A stretch of 64,000 bases of DNA. Origin: Paenalicyclobacillus mengziensis (GTDB lineage Bacteria; Bacillota; Bacilli; Alicyclobacillales; Alicyclobacillaceae). The position numbers were made by a program, and so were the translations under genes. The notes beneath the pieces were generated by a model, which did not search any database, had not been told where the DNA came from, and was given only the letters and a program-made list of their open reading frames with translations. The stretch lies in assembly GCF_017298635.1 (NCBI RefSeq), contig NZ_CP071182.1, forward strand, positions 2,232,001 through 2,296,000, given 5' to 3'. Below, piece by piece: positions 37,001-45,553 of this stretch. Each line of letters starts with the position of its first letter. Positions within the stretch are counted from its first letter, which is position 1.

Positions 37001-37728
37001 TTCACCGCAAGCTGGTTAAAGAGCACCTCTACTGGAAGCACCACGCGGCGCGATTTAACGCCTGTGGTTACGAGTTTTCGAACGACTACTTCAAATCTGA
37101 CACGCGCTTTGGTGAAAGCAGGGTAGCCACCCGCCTTTGGGAGCGCTGGAAGCCGGATATCGTCCTTGACGACCACGGTATTCCTTCTCACGAATGGTTG
37201 CAGCCGTTTTCCGGGTACAGCAGTCCGCCGTCCTTCCCTGTTTCCTACTGGATTCCGCATGCACAGATCTACACAATTTGGCGAGAGTTAGACTCATCGG
37301 CTCCCCCACCGCCAGGCGGGCTGCTTCAGACCGTGTCACGAATCATCCATGCAGACCCAGAAATAAGGGGTCGGAATATGGAGTTCTTAAAACGCTATCT
37401 TAAGTGGGGCAATGCGTTTAGTCCCGAGAAGTTTCCCGTCACGACAGTAGATGGTGTCATCACTTACCGCTGGTCAGTGACACCCTCTCCATCGTCAACC
37501 ACTTTCATCGGCCGTTATCCCAAGTGGGTGACGGCAGACATTGTTACGGAAGTGAACGATGAGACCGTTCATGGAGATGCACTGTTTGAGGTGGTACATG
37601 CCCATGATAAAGCACACGAAGGGGTTTTGACGTGGTTGTCCGGTGTAAGTCCGCAACTCCAACGGATCGGCCATTCAGAGCAGGGATTTGCCCGCATTGG
37701 CCTGGAGCGAAACCGCCCTTTGGAGTAG
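34057..37728 (+). CDS. Very large M14-family metallocarboxypeptidase
   Basis: 1,223 residues, no signal peptide. The last 330 hold an M14 carboxypeptidase fold: YWVIDHSFEGRPIVGVEL, then RHHANE with the zinc ligands His940 and Glu943, and DDHGIPSHEW giving the third ligand (His1040 or His1045). The first 870 residues match nothing I know. They contain two similar stretches, RIGLECLVVP near 72 and RIGLECGYVQ near 288, so an internal duplication is likely. The start could also be ATG 34081 or 34090 after GGGGGG. It follows a peptide importer and precedes a creatininase-family gene, so it likely processes imported peptides or modified amino acids. Confidence 0.8.
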   Translation: MSESKHGGMDLMLNQLWTTNGLLKDDDNEGVSLRFPIVVQPLRLPETEEQADLLSVQTGLMEIVTRIGLECLVVPTPILGKVFFIEQFDGAHTVADDLTENPTYVGTNGPPGSTSQGVRTVIGWSQDWLKGVLNEAGIPVEQLQRLYDTLENDDGLLWMVNSNLLVITGKSSLGLVWAMRALASDNFGHGLPNEPSLTVTSEFIGQTAQVSKGPHRSLEVDVDESNILDGPNQSERRIYSRNVSLHEVFSSVGAYSTHEGGVLPEADVQIQMNQPIDAIERALGLAARIGLECGYVQFPVTVIGPEKPRQTALNISFTVYPEAIDAVVRRDGQFLKFIAPSAKILDEMLEHVTSSWFEVPSDVEMPDWRGKIAALTSNAPDIQLRARTEVFLTRLHDTRGGVKRVDVPGHLHKTVAPWCRERDVLVEVFKDPELFSLDWSGQSEWAIMSPLLQEDLQNIKTSMFTPSVPFADAAGEVSQKLHVEVFTTVPQHVFEHNISTFKRSHLEDSSEEDLKAPLPVDFTYRNVTKAGLHWFLTDILPHLKQNPRVAAVEISTQRRPADKDLLDLPQRFLQEFFPVDVIVERESQLSRDDVTLAVHDWSGPMYVVRAHDQHGQVIREWEWESPIETRSYMPNDPRRRVVTPAVGYHISLVDGAGAVKQTLEKRSIRSVYAHFWDWYQKEVIPRIVSAKRSHTGPTPFSRLEIEVWVNGTEERLGVYEEAVSWPEALHEDLYFYTLQVLREYGETVNHPMWKTPGLVVPLVHLTNGETHAQVRAYTYGPDEITVRYGSLHQEHVHLQEQRIDISPSDVRTVTYRDGVWNVVLDTSHSETSQLLEWLNEPEPSRGTAVTSYVAESELDPPGSPIDVDDKQIRVLQNNDVIRWLNTHADELPGHYWVIDHSFEGRPIVGVELYQPVKHGLCSRRKHTLFKPTLVVLARHHANEVSSTNSAIHLMETVLRQKSLLQRVNLVIVPVHNTDGAALHRKLVKEHLYWKHHAARFNACGYEFSNDYFKSDTRFGESRVATRLWERWKPDIVLDDHGIPSHEWLQPFSGYSSPPSFPVSYWIPHAQIYTIWRELDSSAPPPPGGLLQTVSRIIHADPEIRGRNMEFLKRYLKWGNAFSPEKFPVTTVDGVITYRWSVTPSPSSTTFIGRYPKWVTADIVTEVNDETVHGDALFEVVHAHDKAHEGVLTWLSGVSPQLQRIGHSEQGFARIGLERNRPLE

Positions 37729-37807
37729 GGATGACTGAATCTATACCACGGATCATCGAGTCGTTGCTGACCGTGAAGCCCGAATCACCAAGACAGGAGT
37801 GAAACTT

Positions 37808-38611
37808 ATGGCCTGGCTATATGATATGACATGGCAAGATGTTGAGTTGTATCTAAAGACCAAAGACACCATTATTCTCCCAGTTGGGTCGACGGAACAA
37901 CATGGTTTGCATTTGCCCCTTGGCACGGATAGCTATGTCGCGATTCAACTCGCCGAAGAAGCAGGTCGGCGTACAGATACCATCGTCGCTTCTCCGCTTT
38001 GGTATGGATGGACGCCGCACCATATGGGATACACCGGAACGGCCAGCCTCAAAGCAGAGACATTGACACAAGTCGTTGTCGACCTGTGTGAGTCGTTCAT
38101 CTATCATGGCTTCAAAAAAATTATCGTTGTCAACGGGCATCGTGAGGCGAACCTTCCACCGCTAAAGATTGCAGCCAGTAAGGTTCGAAATTCAACCGGT
38201 GCCTACGTGGCTATTGTTGATCCGTTCTACATCGGCGACACGGTCGCACGGGAAATTCGGACATCTGAGCCTGGTGGTATTGGTCACGCGGATGAATTGG
38301 AAACCTCTCACATGCTATACCTGAAGCCTGAATTAGTAGACATGTCGAAGTCTGTGAAGAACATTCCTCCTCAAGGACACTTTCACCACTCCGATCCGTT
38401 TGTCTCAGCGGATAGGTTGATTGTACCTAGCTCAGTGGAATCAAATAGAGTTGCTGGTGGTCCAAGTGGCGTGACAGCGGACCCAACGGTCGCAAGTGTG
38501 GAAAAGGGGAAAGTCTACCACCAAAGTGTGATGGAGAACTTCGTTCAGGCCATAAATCACATCGCCGGTATCCCCGTGGAAATCAAGAAGATTCCAGAGG
38601 TGAATGCATAA
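37808..38611 (+). CDS. Creatininase-family amidohydrolase
   Basis: About 267 residues. The metal-site motifs are intact: GSTEQHGLHLPLGTD (Glu, His and Asp ligands), VNGHREAN (His) and GHADELETS (Glu). Members hydrolyse creatinine, N-formyl and other amide bonds, or act in mycofactocin and riboflavin pathways. GTG 37799 overlaps the ribosome site; ATG 37808, eight bases after AGGAG, is preferred. It ends the peptide operon before a terminator. Its substrate may be an amide freed by the M14 peptidase. Confidence 0.87.
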   Translation: MAWLYDMTWQDVELYLKTKDTIILPVGSTEQHGLHLPLGTDSYVAIQLAEEAGRRTDTIVASPLWYGWTPHHMGYTGTASLKAETLTQVVVDLCESFIYHGFKKIIVVNGHREANLPPLKIAASKVRNSTGAYVAIVDPFYIGDTVAREIRTSEPGGIGHADELETSHMLYLKPELVDMSKSVKNIPPQGHFHHSDPFVSADRLIVPSSVESNRVAGGPSGVTADPTVASVEKGKVYHQSVMENFVQAINHIAGIPVEIKKIPEVNA

Positions 38612-38703
38612 CTTGGTTTTCCAGTTCTTTCGTTTTGATGTGAGTCGACATCACCAATGTAAATAGTGGATGTTCGCATCTACACATTTTCGATTAAGGT
38701 AGG

Positions 38704-38734
38704 GCCCACTGGCTACTCGCTGGTGGGCTTTTCT
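38704..38734 (+). terminator. Rho-independent terminator of the peptide operon
   Basis: GCCCAC (38704-38709) pairs with GTGGGC (38723-38728) with partial pairing inside, followed by TTTTCT. It lies about 90 bases after the creatininase stop. Confidence 0.72.
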
Positions 38735-38745
38735 ATCTAGGCCCT

Positions 38746-38793
38746 CTCCCGTCGGTAGGATTGCTCGTAATGAAGGGGCTTTTCCGACGGGAG
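38746..38793 (-). other. Second long hairpin in the convergent gap
   Basis: CTCCCGTCGG (38746-38755) and CCGACGGGAG (38784-38793) are perfect complements across a 28-nt loop. It lies between the ends of two convergent genes and may help stop the minus-strand NifX-like transcript. No strong T-run adjoins. Confidence 0.4.
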
Positions 38794-38892
38794 CTAATGC
38801 CTTTTGTGTGTCGCTTCAATCACTTGATGAATTCATCCGATGTAGGATGAGGTGGTTCATCTAGAGGTTTCTGCGAATCACGAGCAAAGTAA

Positions 38893-39273
38893 TCAGTGAT
38901 GGTGATGTTGGTGACCGGAGGCAAGGTGGTCTTCTGAAATCTCAACGGACAGATTTTCCGGAACGACTGGATGATCTCTCCATAGTTTCGTCCAACTGGT
39001 CCCCTCGGGTACGTCCCAGAATTTAACCGTATGATTGCGAGCCAACTGATAGGAATGAGCACAGAACGTTCCTGGCGGATTCACCACGGTTTCGGCCCCT
39101 TGGCCGAGGATTGCCTGTAAAGCAGCAATACGACGATGACTAGCGGCAGAAATGGCTGGGTTTCGAACTTCGCGTTCCTCTCCACTGTTCGTGTCGCGAA
39201 TGCGAATCACCGGACCTCCAACTAATGAGCTAACTGACTCGCCGTCAGGCGCAATCACCGCAGCGACTTTCAT
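38893..39273 (-). CDS. NifB/NifX-type dinitrogenase cofactor-domain-like protein
   Basis: About 126 residues from ATG (complement of 39271-39273), which has a GGAG ten bases before it; an extra 13-codon extension lacks a site. The opening MKVAAVIAPDGESVSSLVGG and the later REVRNP, AALQAILGQGAETVV resemble the small NifX/NifB-like domain that binds metal clusters. The C-terminus ends in HxHHHH, which may bind metal. No nitrogenase genes are near, so a general metal or iron-sulfur role is likelier. The assignment rests on weak similarity and I am unsure of it. Confidence 0.45.
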   Translation of the reverse strand: MKVAAVIAPDGESVSSLVGGPVIRIRDTNSGEEREVRNPAISAASHRRIAALQAILGQGAETVVNPPGTFCAHSYQLARNHTVKFWDVPEGTSWTKLWRDHPVVPENLSVEISEDHLASGHQHHHH

Positions 39274-39461
39274 GGTCACAACACTCCTTCGGGTTTTCTT
39301 CATATACCCCAACCCCTATTTTACACGCATCCCACATCGCTTTCTTCTATGTGCACCTTGACAATTCCGAAAATAGTATGAGCAAAGAAGGTTTTCATGC
39401 ACGTTCTGACCGACAAGGCCATATGGTGTCGAAGAATGCATTCTCATAAAGGGGTATCCAT

Positions 39462-40028
39462 ATGAGTCTATCCAATTTCGAAGCCCAGGTGCTACAAGAT
39501 GTGTTAAGTCTTGCTGTGGTGGTTATCGGATCGCTCATCAGTGTTTTGGCCGTGCGCGCAAGAACGTGGATTGCTAACCATATGAAAGCACAGACGGCGG
39601 CGACAGCGAACACGGTGGTCGACGCGCTCAGCAAGATTACGAATTCTGTCGTTCAGGATTTTGAGGCGAACGTGGTTCAGAGTGCGAAACAGAACGGTCT
39701 TTTTACGAAGGAAATGGGGAAGCAAGTGAAATCGGATGCCATGAATGCAATTAAGGCTCAAAGTGGCGGGCTCGTCAGCCTTGGGAACAATGTCCTTGGA
39801 GACATAGACTCGCTGATATCATCGCAAATCGAACAAGCGATCCTGCAGCGAAAGGCCGCTCCATCGGTAAAACCCATGGCTGCCTCAGAACGTCAAACGA
39901 CCTCGGGATATGGCAATCCTTCGAATATCGCTCAGGAATCGGATGTCAGCGCCCAGCAACCGGATGTCAGCGCCCAGCAACCCGACGTCACTGCTCAGAA
40001 ACGAGACGGCGATTCCGGGAACGGTTGA
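39462..40028 (+). CDS. LLH-holin-like membrane protein with repeat tail
   Basis: 188 residues. One membrane segment (about residues 12-32) is followed by a helical, coiled-coil-prone region (IANHMKAQTAATANTVVDALSK and onward), which fits the phage holin LLH family. Such proteins also occur outside prophages, where the role is unknown. The C-terminus carries a 7-residue repeat, DVSAQQP and variants. AAAGGGG precedes ATG 39462. Its end overlaps the end of the convergent PrsW gene by 34 bases. I see no other phage genes, so this may be a domesticated gene. Confidence 0.6.
   Translation: MSLSNFEAQVLQDVLSLAVVVIGSLISVLAVRARTWIANHMKAQTAATANTVVDALSKITNSVVQDFEANVVQSAKQNGLFTKEMGKQVKSDAMNAIKAQSGGLVSLGNNVLGDIDSLISSQIEQAILQRKAAPSVKPMAASERQTTSGYGNPSNIAQESDVSAQQPDVSAQQPDVTAQKRDGDSGNG
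39942..40004 (+). repeat. Three 21-bp coding tandem repeats
   Basis: Three 21-bp units at 39942-39962, 39963-39983 and 39984-40004 encode DVSAQQP, DVSAQQP and DVTAQKR. The first two differ at one base; the third has diverged. A degraded fourth unit (NIAQES) precedes them. Such repeats can vary in number by slippage. Confidence 0.8.
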
Positions 40029-40912
40029 GTGGGCGCACCGTCATAACTTTTTTCGTGGAGCAAGAACGCGAGAAAGATGAAGTAGGCAATCGCAACGTCG
40101 ACAAGTGCCCAGATGACATTGATGCCCACGGTCCCATCGTAAAATCCATGAAAGCATGCAGCGAGCAACCACATGGCGAGTGCAACCCACCACGTCTCTC
40201 GGCCCTTTTCTGCCGCCAGACCAAGACCGTATGCAGCAATGCCTGCAAAAATGGCGTGCAAGAAGGGAGTGTAGAGTGCTCGACTCAGCGCCGTGACCAA
40301 ACCAATCCCGACAGTGTGGTGAACGACCTCGTTGATGAGGCCTTTTTGCACATACGAGACATTTTCGACCGCCGAAAATCCAAGTCCAGAACTGATGCCC
40401 ATCATCATGAATTCAAAAGGTTTGATGCGCAGATGTCGGATTCGAACGAACAGGACGGCTACAAGAACGACGATTTGCTTTGCAAATTCTTCCGTCAATC
40501 CAACGACTACGACGAAAGCAGGAACCGCGACTGTAGGGATGGAAGATTGTAACAAGGGCCCTGCACCCAACGATACCCAGAAGTTTTCTACGTAGAATGC
40601 AACAGCCGTGCCTATCACTGCCGTGAATATGTAAGCAAAGATATCCGCGAAGATAGAGCGGCGCAGCGGGGTCGTCTTTACCAGCGAACGAAAGATAAAA
40701 AACCAAAACAGCGAAAAGTACACCAACATCCCGGAGACGACGTTGACGCCTATGGTTTCAAGTAAAATGGGGACAATCGCAAACAGTAAGATGCCCCAAT
40801 AAAAACGTGATCGGAGAACGAGCAGCAAGTGTGATCCGCTCTTGCGCCTCGGGGGCTTCGGCTTCGTATGGAAAAATTTTGAGCTATCCCGCGTAAGGCT
40901 TTCATGTGGCAT
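39995..40912 (-). CDS. PrsW-family intramembrane metalloprotease
   Basis: About 305 residues. An N-terminal cytoplasmic tail rich in Lys and Arg leads into eight or so membrane segments. The catalytic motifs of the CAAX-protease-related PrsW family are intact: GLTEEFAKQ (the EE pair), GFSAVENVSYV, HAIFAGIAAYGLG (metal-site His) and FHGFYD (second His). In Bacillus subtilis PrsW cleaves anti-sigma factor RsiW. No anti-sigma gene is near. ATG 40912 is chosen over an upstream frame extension because AAGGTGGG precedes it. Confidence 0.88.
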   Translation of the reverse strand: MPHESLTRDSSKFFHTKPKPPRRKSGSHLLLVLRSRFYWGILLFAIVPILLETIGVNVVSGMLVYFSLFWFFIFRSLVKTTPLRRSIFADIFAYIFTAVIGTAVAFYVENFWVSLGAGPLLQSSIPTVAVPAFVVVVGLTEEFAKQIVVLVAVLFVRIRHLRIKPFEFMMMGISSGLGFSAVENVSYVQKGLINEVVHHTVGIGLVTALSRALYTPFLHAIFAGIAAYGLGLAAEKGRETWWVALAMWLLAACFHGFYDGTVGINVIWALVDVAIAYFIFLAFLLHEKSYDGAPTQPFPESPSRF

Positions 40913-41250
40913 CGAACGAACCCACCTTTGACTTATAATTTCCGTGGCTGTAACAGCGTATTTGCAGCCAGTCGCGCACAAACAGCCTCTCATAGACCTG
41001 AATGCATCCTTTCATATACCAGTATGGTTCCCATTAAAAATTTTTATAACATCAGCAGATTCGGACTCAGGATTTTGTGTCTCAGGATTTCTGGACCGTT
41101 GCGTGCATGTTACGCGGAGAAGGCATGAATGCGCCCAAGGTGACGGCCAGGGATGGCAGCTGTGTTTGGGGGAGTATCACGAGGACAGTTGTGAAGCAGT
41201 CTCTAGTGTGGCGTGCCAACTCGGCACGCCATGTACTTCATAAAACGGTT
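40913..41250. other. Gap without a recognisable gene
   Basis: This holds the PrsW upstream region and the end of the yyaC gene. I found no convincing coding frame, riboswitch or terminator. Short frames here have no ribosome site. Confidence 0.5.
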
Positions 41251-41847
41251 TTATGTGTAAGCAGTCATGTGTCTGAACTGGAGTTCCTTTAAACTTGCCT
41301 CGAGGGCTTCCGCTACGAGGTCGGCCATTTGCATGACAAGACCAAGTCGTGTGCTCTGCAAGACGACTTGCTCAAGGAAGCCGCTGACGTTGACCACGCC
41401 CATTAGACAATAGTCGCCAAAAGCAGTGAGCTGCTTGCCGACGCCGGCACCGGCTTGAAGTGGCCCTTTTTCGAGTGTGATATGGCCAATGTGATTGAAC
41501 CTGCCGAGACATGCGTCTACCGCCAGAATAAAAGGATTGCGAAAGCGCGTTTCAATATCTGCAAGTATGGATTCAAGGTTTTGAGCGTGCACAGGTTCGT
41601 TTAAATTTCCGTAGACGGTGATGTTGATGGCTTCCCGGTGCAATCGGAGCTTTGTGCCAATCAGAGGGCCGAAGGAGTCACCTGTGGCCCTATCGGATCC
41701 GACGCATACGACGACGATTGGCCGGCCAAACGCGTCTCGAAAGGCTCGACGTAGTGATTCTGATAACCTGGCGAGAGCATCGTCAGCATCAAAAGGAATG
41801 CGTGCCGACCATTCAAGACGATTATCCGTATGGTCCTGATTTAGCAC
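41251..41847 (-). CDS. yyaC: Spore protein YyaC (DUF1256)
   Basis: 198 residues. Family motifs are clear: GSDRATGDSFGPLIGTKL, EPVHAQNL, FILAVDACLG, GAGVGKQLTAFGDYCLMGVVNVSGFLEQVVLQSTRLGLVMQMADL. The fold resembles the germination protease GPR and hydrogenase maturation proteases. YyaC is found in endospore formers, which supports the host call. GTG start with GGGAGGGTGAGC before it on the minus strand. It stands alone. Expression in sporulation is likely from the family, but I did not identify a sporulation promoter. Confidence 0.9.
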   Translation of the reverse strand: MLNQDHTDNRLEWSARIPFDADDALARLSESLRRAFRDAFGRPIVVVCVGSDRATGDSFGPLIGTKLRLHREAINITVYGNLNEPVHAQNLESILADIETRFRNPFILAVDACLGRFNHIGHITLEKGPLQAGAGVGKQLTAFGDYCLMGVVNVSGFLEQVVLQSTRLGLVMQMADLVAEALEASLKELQFRHMTAYT

Positions 41848-42071
41848 CGCTCACCCTCCCAGCCACATAATAGGGACCGCCTCATGTGTCCCGTCCTAAC
41901 GCTTCGATCACGTAGGAAACCACGATGTTGTGTTCCTTATAAAATTATATTAGTTCTTCAAAGAGAACGAAAGAGGTATTGGAAAAATGATCAAACGAGG
42001 TTACCAGCCAAACTTGTGATGATTCCTTGGGATTTATTAAGAATGCGATAAAGCACCTCTGCCGCCACATC

Positions 42072-42140
42072 ACCAATAGTTTATTGGTTGTCAACAAAAT
42101 GTGGCACTGGCATTTGTGGATGCCAGCCATGTCGACAACC
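42072..42140 (+). promoter_or_regulatory. Nested inverted repeats before the ThDP enzyme
   Basis: ACCAATA/TATTGGT (42072-42078, 42082-42088) lies beside a larger structure in which GGTTGTC (42086-42092) pairs with GACAACC (42134-42140) and encloses CTGGCAT/ATGCCAG (42107-42113, 42120-42126). The rest of the 41848-42197 gap is AT-rich. It may be an operator cluster or a folded leader. Confidence 0.45.
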
Positions 42141-42197
42141 CAAAAATATCTGTATATTCATAATATAGAAAACTGCGTGAGTGGGAGGCATATCAAC

Positions 42198-43856
42198 GTG
42201 AAGGTCTGTGAGATGATTGCCCGCTGGTGTCAGGATATCGGTACGCCGTTCGTTGCGGGGATTCCTGGCAACGGCATTTTAGAGATCATAGATAAATTGG
42301 AAACCGATACGGATGTACCGTTCATCCTGACACGTCATGAACAAGGTGCGTCCATGATGGCCTATTCTTACGCTTTTCAAACCAAAAATCCAGCTGTGGT
42401 TGTGGGATCAAAGGCACCTGGAGCAACCAATTTGAGCATTGGCGTGATGGGTGCCTTTGTCGAGTCTCTACCTATGATGGTGATCACGGCCCAAGTGAGT
42501 AACGCACATGAGGGTTATGAGGCTTTCGAAGAGATTGATCTGGCTGCGTTATTCAAGCCGATTACAAAATGGTCTGTTCAGGTAAACAATCCATCCCGAA
42601 CGCTAGAGATTCTAAATGAAGCCTACCGTATAACCATGTCTGGTCGACCGGGTCCCGTACACGTAGCCATACCATATAACTTTATGCAACTGGAGGCTGG
42701 TAGCTACGTACGTCCTACTCTACCGACAACACAAAGTAGCCTACGGAACGAGGTATCTGACATTGTTCACTTGTTGGATACTGCAACTCGACCAGTTGTT
42801 ATTGTCGGAGGAGGATTGCCTCCGACGAATGCAGTAGATGTGTTGGCCATTGCCGACACGATTGGAGCCCCTATTGTAGAGTCGTGGCTTCGTAAGCCAA
42901 TCCCAGACCGACACCCACTTTGCGTGGGAATGGCAGGCATTGGGGGTTCGCCTGCAGCACAACATGCCATTCATGACGCGGATGTCGCACTAGTTCTAGG
43001 TTGTAGATTTTCGGAACAAATGACTGAACATTATACAATGAACTTTGCACCGGATGCAAAACTAATCCACATTGACGTCGACCCTGGCGTAATCGGTCGT
43101 GTTTATCCCGTTCATCTTGGCGTTCAAGCAAATCTTCAAGATGTACTGCCAGAGTTGCGTGAGGCTGTCCAGTCAACGGGTAAGTCGCATCGGGACAGAG
43201 GTAAGTCCGATTGGTTGCAATCGCTGCAGCGCGAGCAACTGGCGTACCTCGAAAGTTTGGCGGCTTACACACGTGATGATGTGTCTCCGCAGGGTAGATA
43301 TGTTGTACAACAATTGCGGGAGTTGCTCGACGATGATACACATCTGGTACTGGACTCGGGAAATTACTTGCACTGGGCTGAGCAATACTTTTCTGTCAAC
43401 CAACCCGGGCTGTTTCACTACCCGACGTCAGGTACGATGGGGTTCGGTATACCCGGTGCCATTGGGGCGAAAATAGCATTTCCAGACCTGTTTGTTTGTG
43501 CCTTAGTAGGTGACGGTGGTTTTGCAATGACAATGGGCGAGTTGGAAACTGCTCTGCGGATTGGCACCCCTATACTTGTGGTGATTATCAACAACGGCAC
43601 TCTTGGCCATATCCGTGTCCGACAAGAAGTTAACTTCCATGGAAGATGTGTAGGTGTGAACTTCTCCGAACAACACTTCGCCCATGTTGCGGAGGCCTTC
43701 GGAGCGTATGGAGTGGAGGTTAATCGCACCTCAGAAGTCCGGGGTGTATTGACCGATGCGATTTCCGCGGTTCGAAGCGGCCGATGTGCTGTGGTTGATG
43801 TCCATGTCTCATCTGAGATGGCTGATGCTCCAATTGTGCGCTGGTGGTCATCTTGA
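42198..43856 (+). CDS. Thiamine-diphosphate enzyme, acetolactate synthase-like
   Basis: 552 residues. The catalytic Glu48 (RHEQGAS) and the ThDP/Mg motif GDGGFAMTMGELETALRIG through INNGTLG (from about residue 438) are present, with the central Rossmann-like domain between. The open frame reaches back to 42027, but GTG 42198 follows GGGAGG (42183-42188) by nine bases and puts the catalytic Glu near position 50 as expected. Family members include acetolactate synthase, benzoylformate decarboxylase and the ring-opening IolD and cyclohexanedione hydrolases. Its neighbours are C-C hydrolase-like genes, so a decarboxylase or diketone-cleaving role fits better than amino acid biosynthesis. Confidence 0.88.
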   Translation: MKVCEMIARWCQDIGTPFVAGIPGNGILEIIDKLETDTDVPFILTRHEQGASMMAYSYAFQTKNPAVVVGSKAPGATNLSIGVMGAFVESLPMMVITAQVSNAHEGYEAFEEIDLAALFKPITKWSVQVNNPSRTLEILNEAYRITMSGRPGPVHVAIPYNFMQLEAGSYVRPTLPTTQSSLRNEVSDIVHLLDTATRPVVIVGGGLPPTNAVDVLAIADTIGAPIVESWLRKPIPDRHPLCVGMAGIGGSPAAQHAIHDADVALVLGCRFSEQMTEHYTMNFAPDAKLIHIDVDPGVIGRVYPVHLGVQANLQDVLPELREAVQSTGKSHRDRGKSDWLQSLQREQLAYLESLAAYTRDDVSPQGRYVVQQLRELLDDDTHLVLDSGNYLHWAEQYFSVNQPGLFHYPTSGTMGFGIPGAIGAKIAFPDLFVCALVGDGGFAMTMGELETALRIGTPILVVIINNGTLGHIRVRQEVNFHGRCVGVNFSEQHFAHVAEAFGAYGVEVNRTSEVRGVLTDAISAVRSGRCAVVDVHVSSEMADAPIVRWWSS

Positions 43857-44074
43857 CGCTCCCGGTGAATTACCCGAACAACCAATGAACTCAGGTTCGG
43901 ACGTGCACGACATCGACTGTGGGGCAAGTGGGAAGCTTCTCCCATCGAGCCGGGTGTATTGTGAAAATATTATAACGGCAGATATATATATTTGTGAGTT
44001 TCTATTCTACAAACGATTCCGAATTATAAATATACTTTCCTTAATAGAACTATCGACGCAATTGGGGGATATGC

Positions 44075-45214
44075 ATGACAACTGCAACGAGTATATGGGG
44101 TTACTGGGATGACAATAATCACTGGAACTTCACACTGTGGCGATTGATTGGATTGAGCGATTTCGGTGCTTCCAATTTCAGTGAGATAATGGAAGCCGTT
44201 CAGAGAATCCCTTCGGGAGATGAAAAGGCCTGGTTCAACCAGTGGTTTGCACTGGGTTTTCGTGTCGAACAGTTGGCTCACAAGGCTGAAGCCAAGGGCA
44301 ATGGGTTGTCTGCGCGTAATGCCTATTCCAGGGCGTGTAATTACTATAGAGTGGCGCAGTTTTTTTTGTCGGGTCAGGACGAGCGAAAAGTACCGACGTT
44401 GGAACGGATGGATCTGATGTTTCAATCGGCGTTAAAATATGTTGATAATGTTGAAATTGTGGATATACCTTATGAAGATACGATGCTCGGTGGTTATTTC
44501 ATTAAGGCAGCCGGTGAGGGGCCCCATCCAACAATGATATACATGAATGGTGCGGACTCTTTACCACCAGAAGTGTATTTCACAGCTGGCAAGCACATGG
44601 CAGAAGCGGGCATTAATTTTCTTGTCTACTACGCTCCTGGAGTTGGTCTTACACTTTATAAGAACGGCATACCCGTGCGACACGATGCGGAGGTGTTTGT
44701 ATCTCCGGCCGTAAATTGGGTCTTGCAACGGAGCGACGTTGATCCTTCACGCTTAATTCTAATTGGAGAAAGTTTTGCTGGTTACACAGTCCCCCGGGCA
44801 GCCGCCTACGAGAAGAGAATCTCTGCTGCTGTTGTTTGGTCTCCGATCTATAAATTCGATGCAACATTCGCCTTCGAGCATTCGGGGCCTTCCTTCCAGG
44901 ACCACTTGCTTAGACTGTTTGGAGCTAGTTCTTATGACGACTTGGCTGAAAAATCTTCGAAATACGACCTTACTGGTGTCGCGAGTGAGATTGATTGCAA
45001 GTTGTACTTAATTCAAGGTTCCGAGGACTTCATCATCCCTATCCCACTTGAGAGTGCATTACGGCTATATAACGAGGCAAAGTCCAATGTCAAGGAATTG
45101 CGTTTTATTGAACGGGACGAGGGCCTAGGAGGTGTTCTGCACTGTCAAAAGGACAATCTACACATCGCACATTTTGAAACTCTGAATTGGTTAAAAAAAG
45201 TGGAAATCATCTAG
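44075..45214 (+). CDS. Alpha/beta hydrolase, pseudooxynicotine hydrolase-like (paralogue 1)
   Basis: 379 residues. A helical N-terminal cap (NYYRVAQFFLSGQDERKVPTLERMD, typical of the 2,6-dihydroxypseudooxynicotine hydrolase group) precedes an alpha/beta-hydrolase domain with nucleophile Ser233 in GESFAG, an acid in GSEDFIIP and a His in LHCQ. Enzymes of that group cleave C-C bonds next to ketones. The start is ATG 44075 after GGGGG. A second relative lies at 49338 with the same layout. Upstream is the ThDP enzyme, so both may work in one pathway. Confidence 0.85.
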   Translation: MTTATSIWGYWDDNNHWNFTLWRLIGLSDFGASNFSEIMEAVQRIPSGDEKAWFNQWFALGFRVEQLAHKAEAKGNGLSARNAYSRACNYYRVAQFFLSGQDERKVPTLERMDLMFQSALKYVDNVEIVDIPYEDTMLGGYFIKAAGEGPHPTMIYMNGADSLPPEVYFTAGKHMAEAGINFLVYYAPGVGLTLYKNGIPVRHDAEVFVSPAVNWVLQRSDVDPSRLILIGESFAGYTVPRAAAYEKRISAAVVWSPIYKFDATFAFEHSGPSFQDHLLRLFGASSYDDLAEKSSKYDLTGVASEIDCKLYLIQGSEDFIIPIPLESALRLYNEAKSNVKELRFIERDEGLGGVLHCQKDNLHIAHFETLNWLKKVEII

Positions 45215-45553
45215 AAATGGTATAAGACAGTACGAATGTCTGATGCAGAGACAGGTTGTGAAACACAGGAATTGTAGAGTTGCTCTAAGGTGATAGGCGA
45301 CCTAGAGCGCAACGCTAGCTAAAGACCAGACTCTAATACAAAGGCACCTCGGAGATTTTTATATATAATTCTAAATTTTAGATCACAATTCAAAAAAATT
45401 AAAAGTTACGTAATCAATATAAGGAAGGGGAGACAACTATGGAGCGCATCTTCCGCGCTGTAACCTAAGGTTCTAAGTGAATTTTTGCAGGGAAGTTAGT
45501 CGTCTGGGTCGAAATATCCCCCTTGGTTGTTGTAGGCCAAGGAGGATTTCCAG

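Noticed and set aside
38820..39062. 80-residue minus-strand frame overlapping the NifX-like gene
   Set aside because: No motif, no ribosome site, and overlaps a better candidate.
39462..40028. Prophage
   Set aside because: Only a holin-like gene is present; no structural, integrase or lysin genes.
42198..43856. Biosynthetic acetolactate synthase
   Set aside because: No small subunit or ilv genes adjoin, and the neighbours are catabolic.
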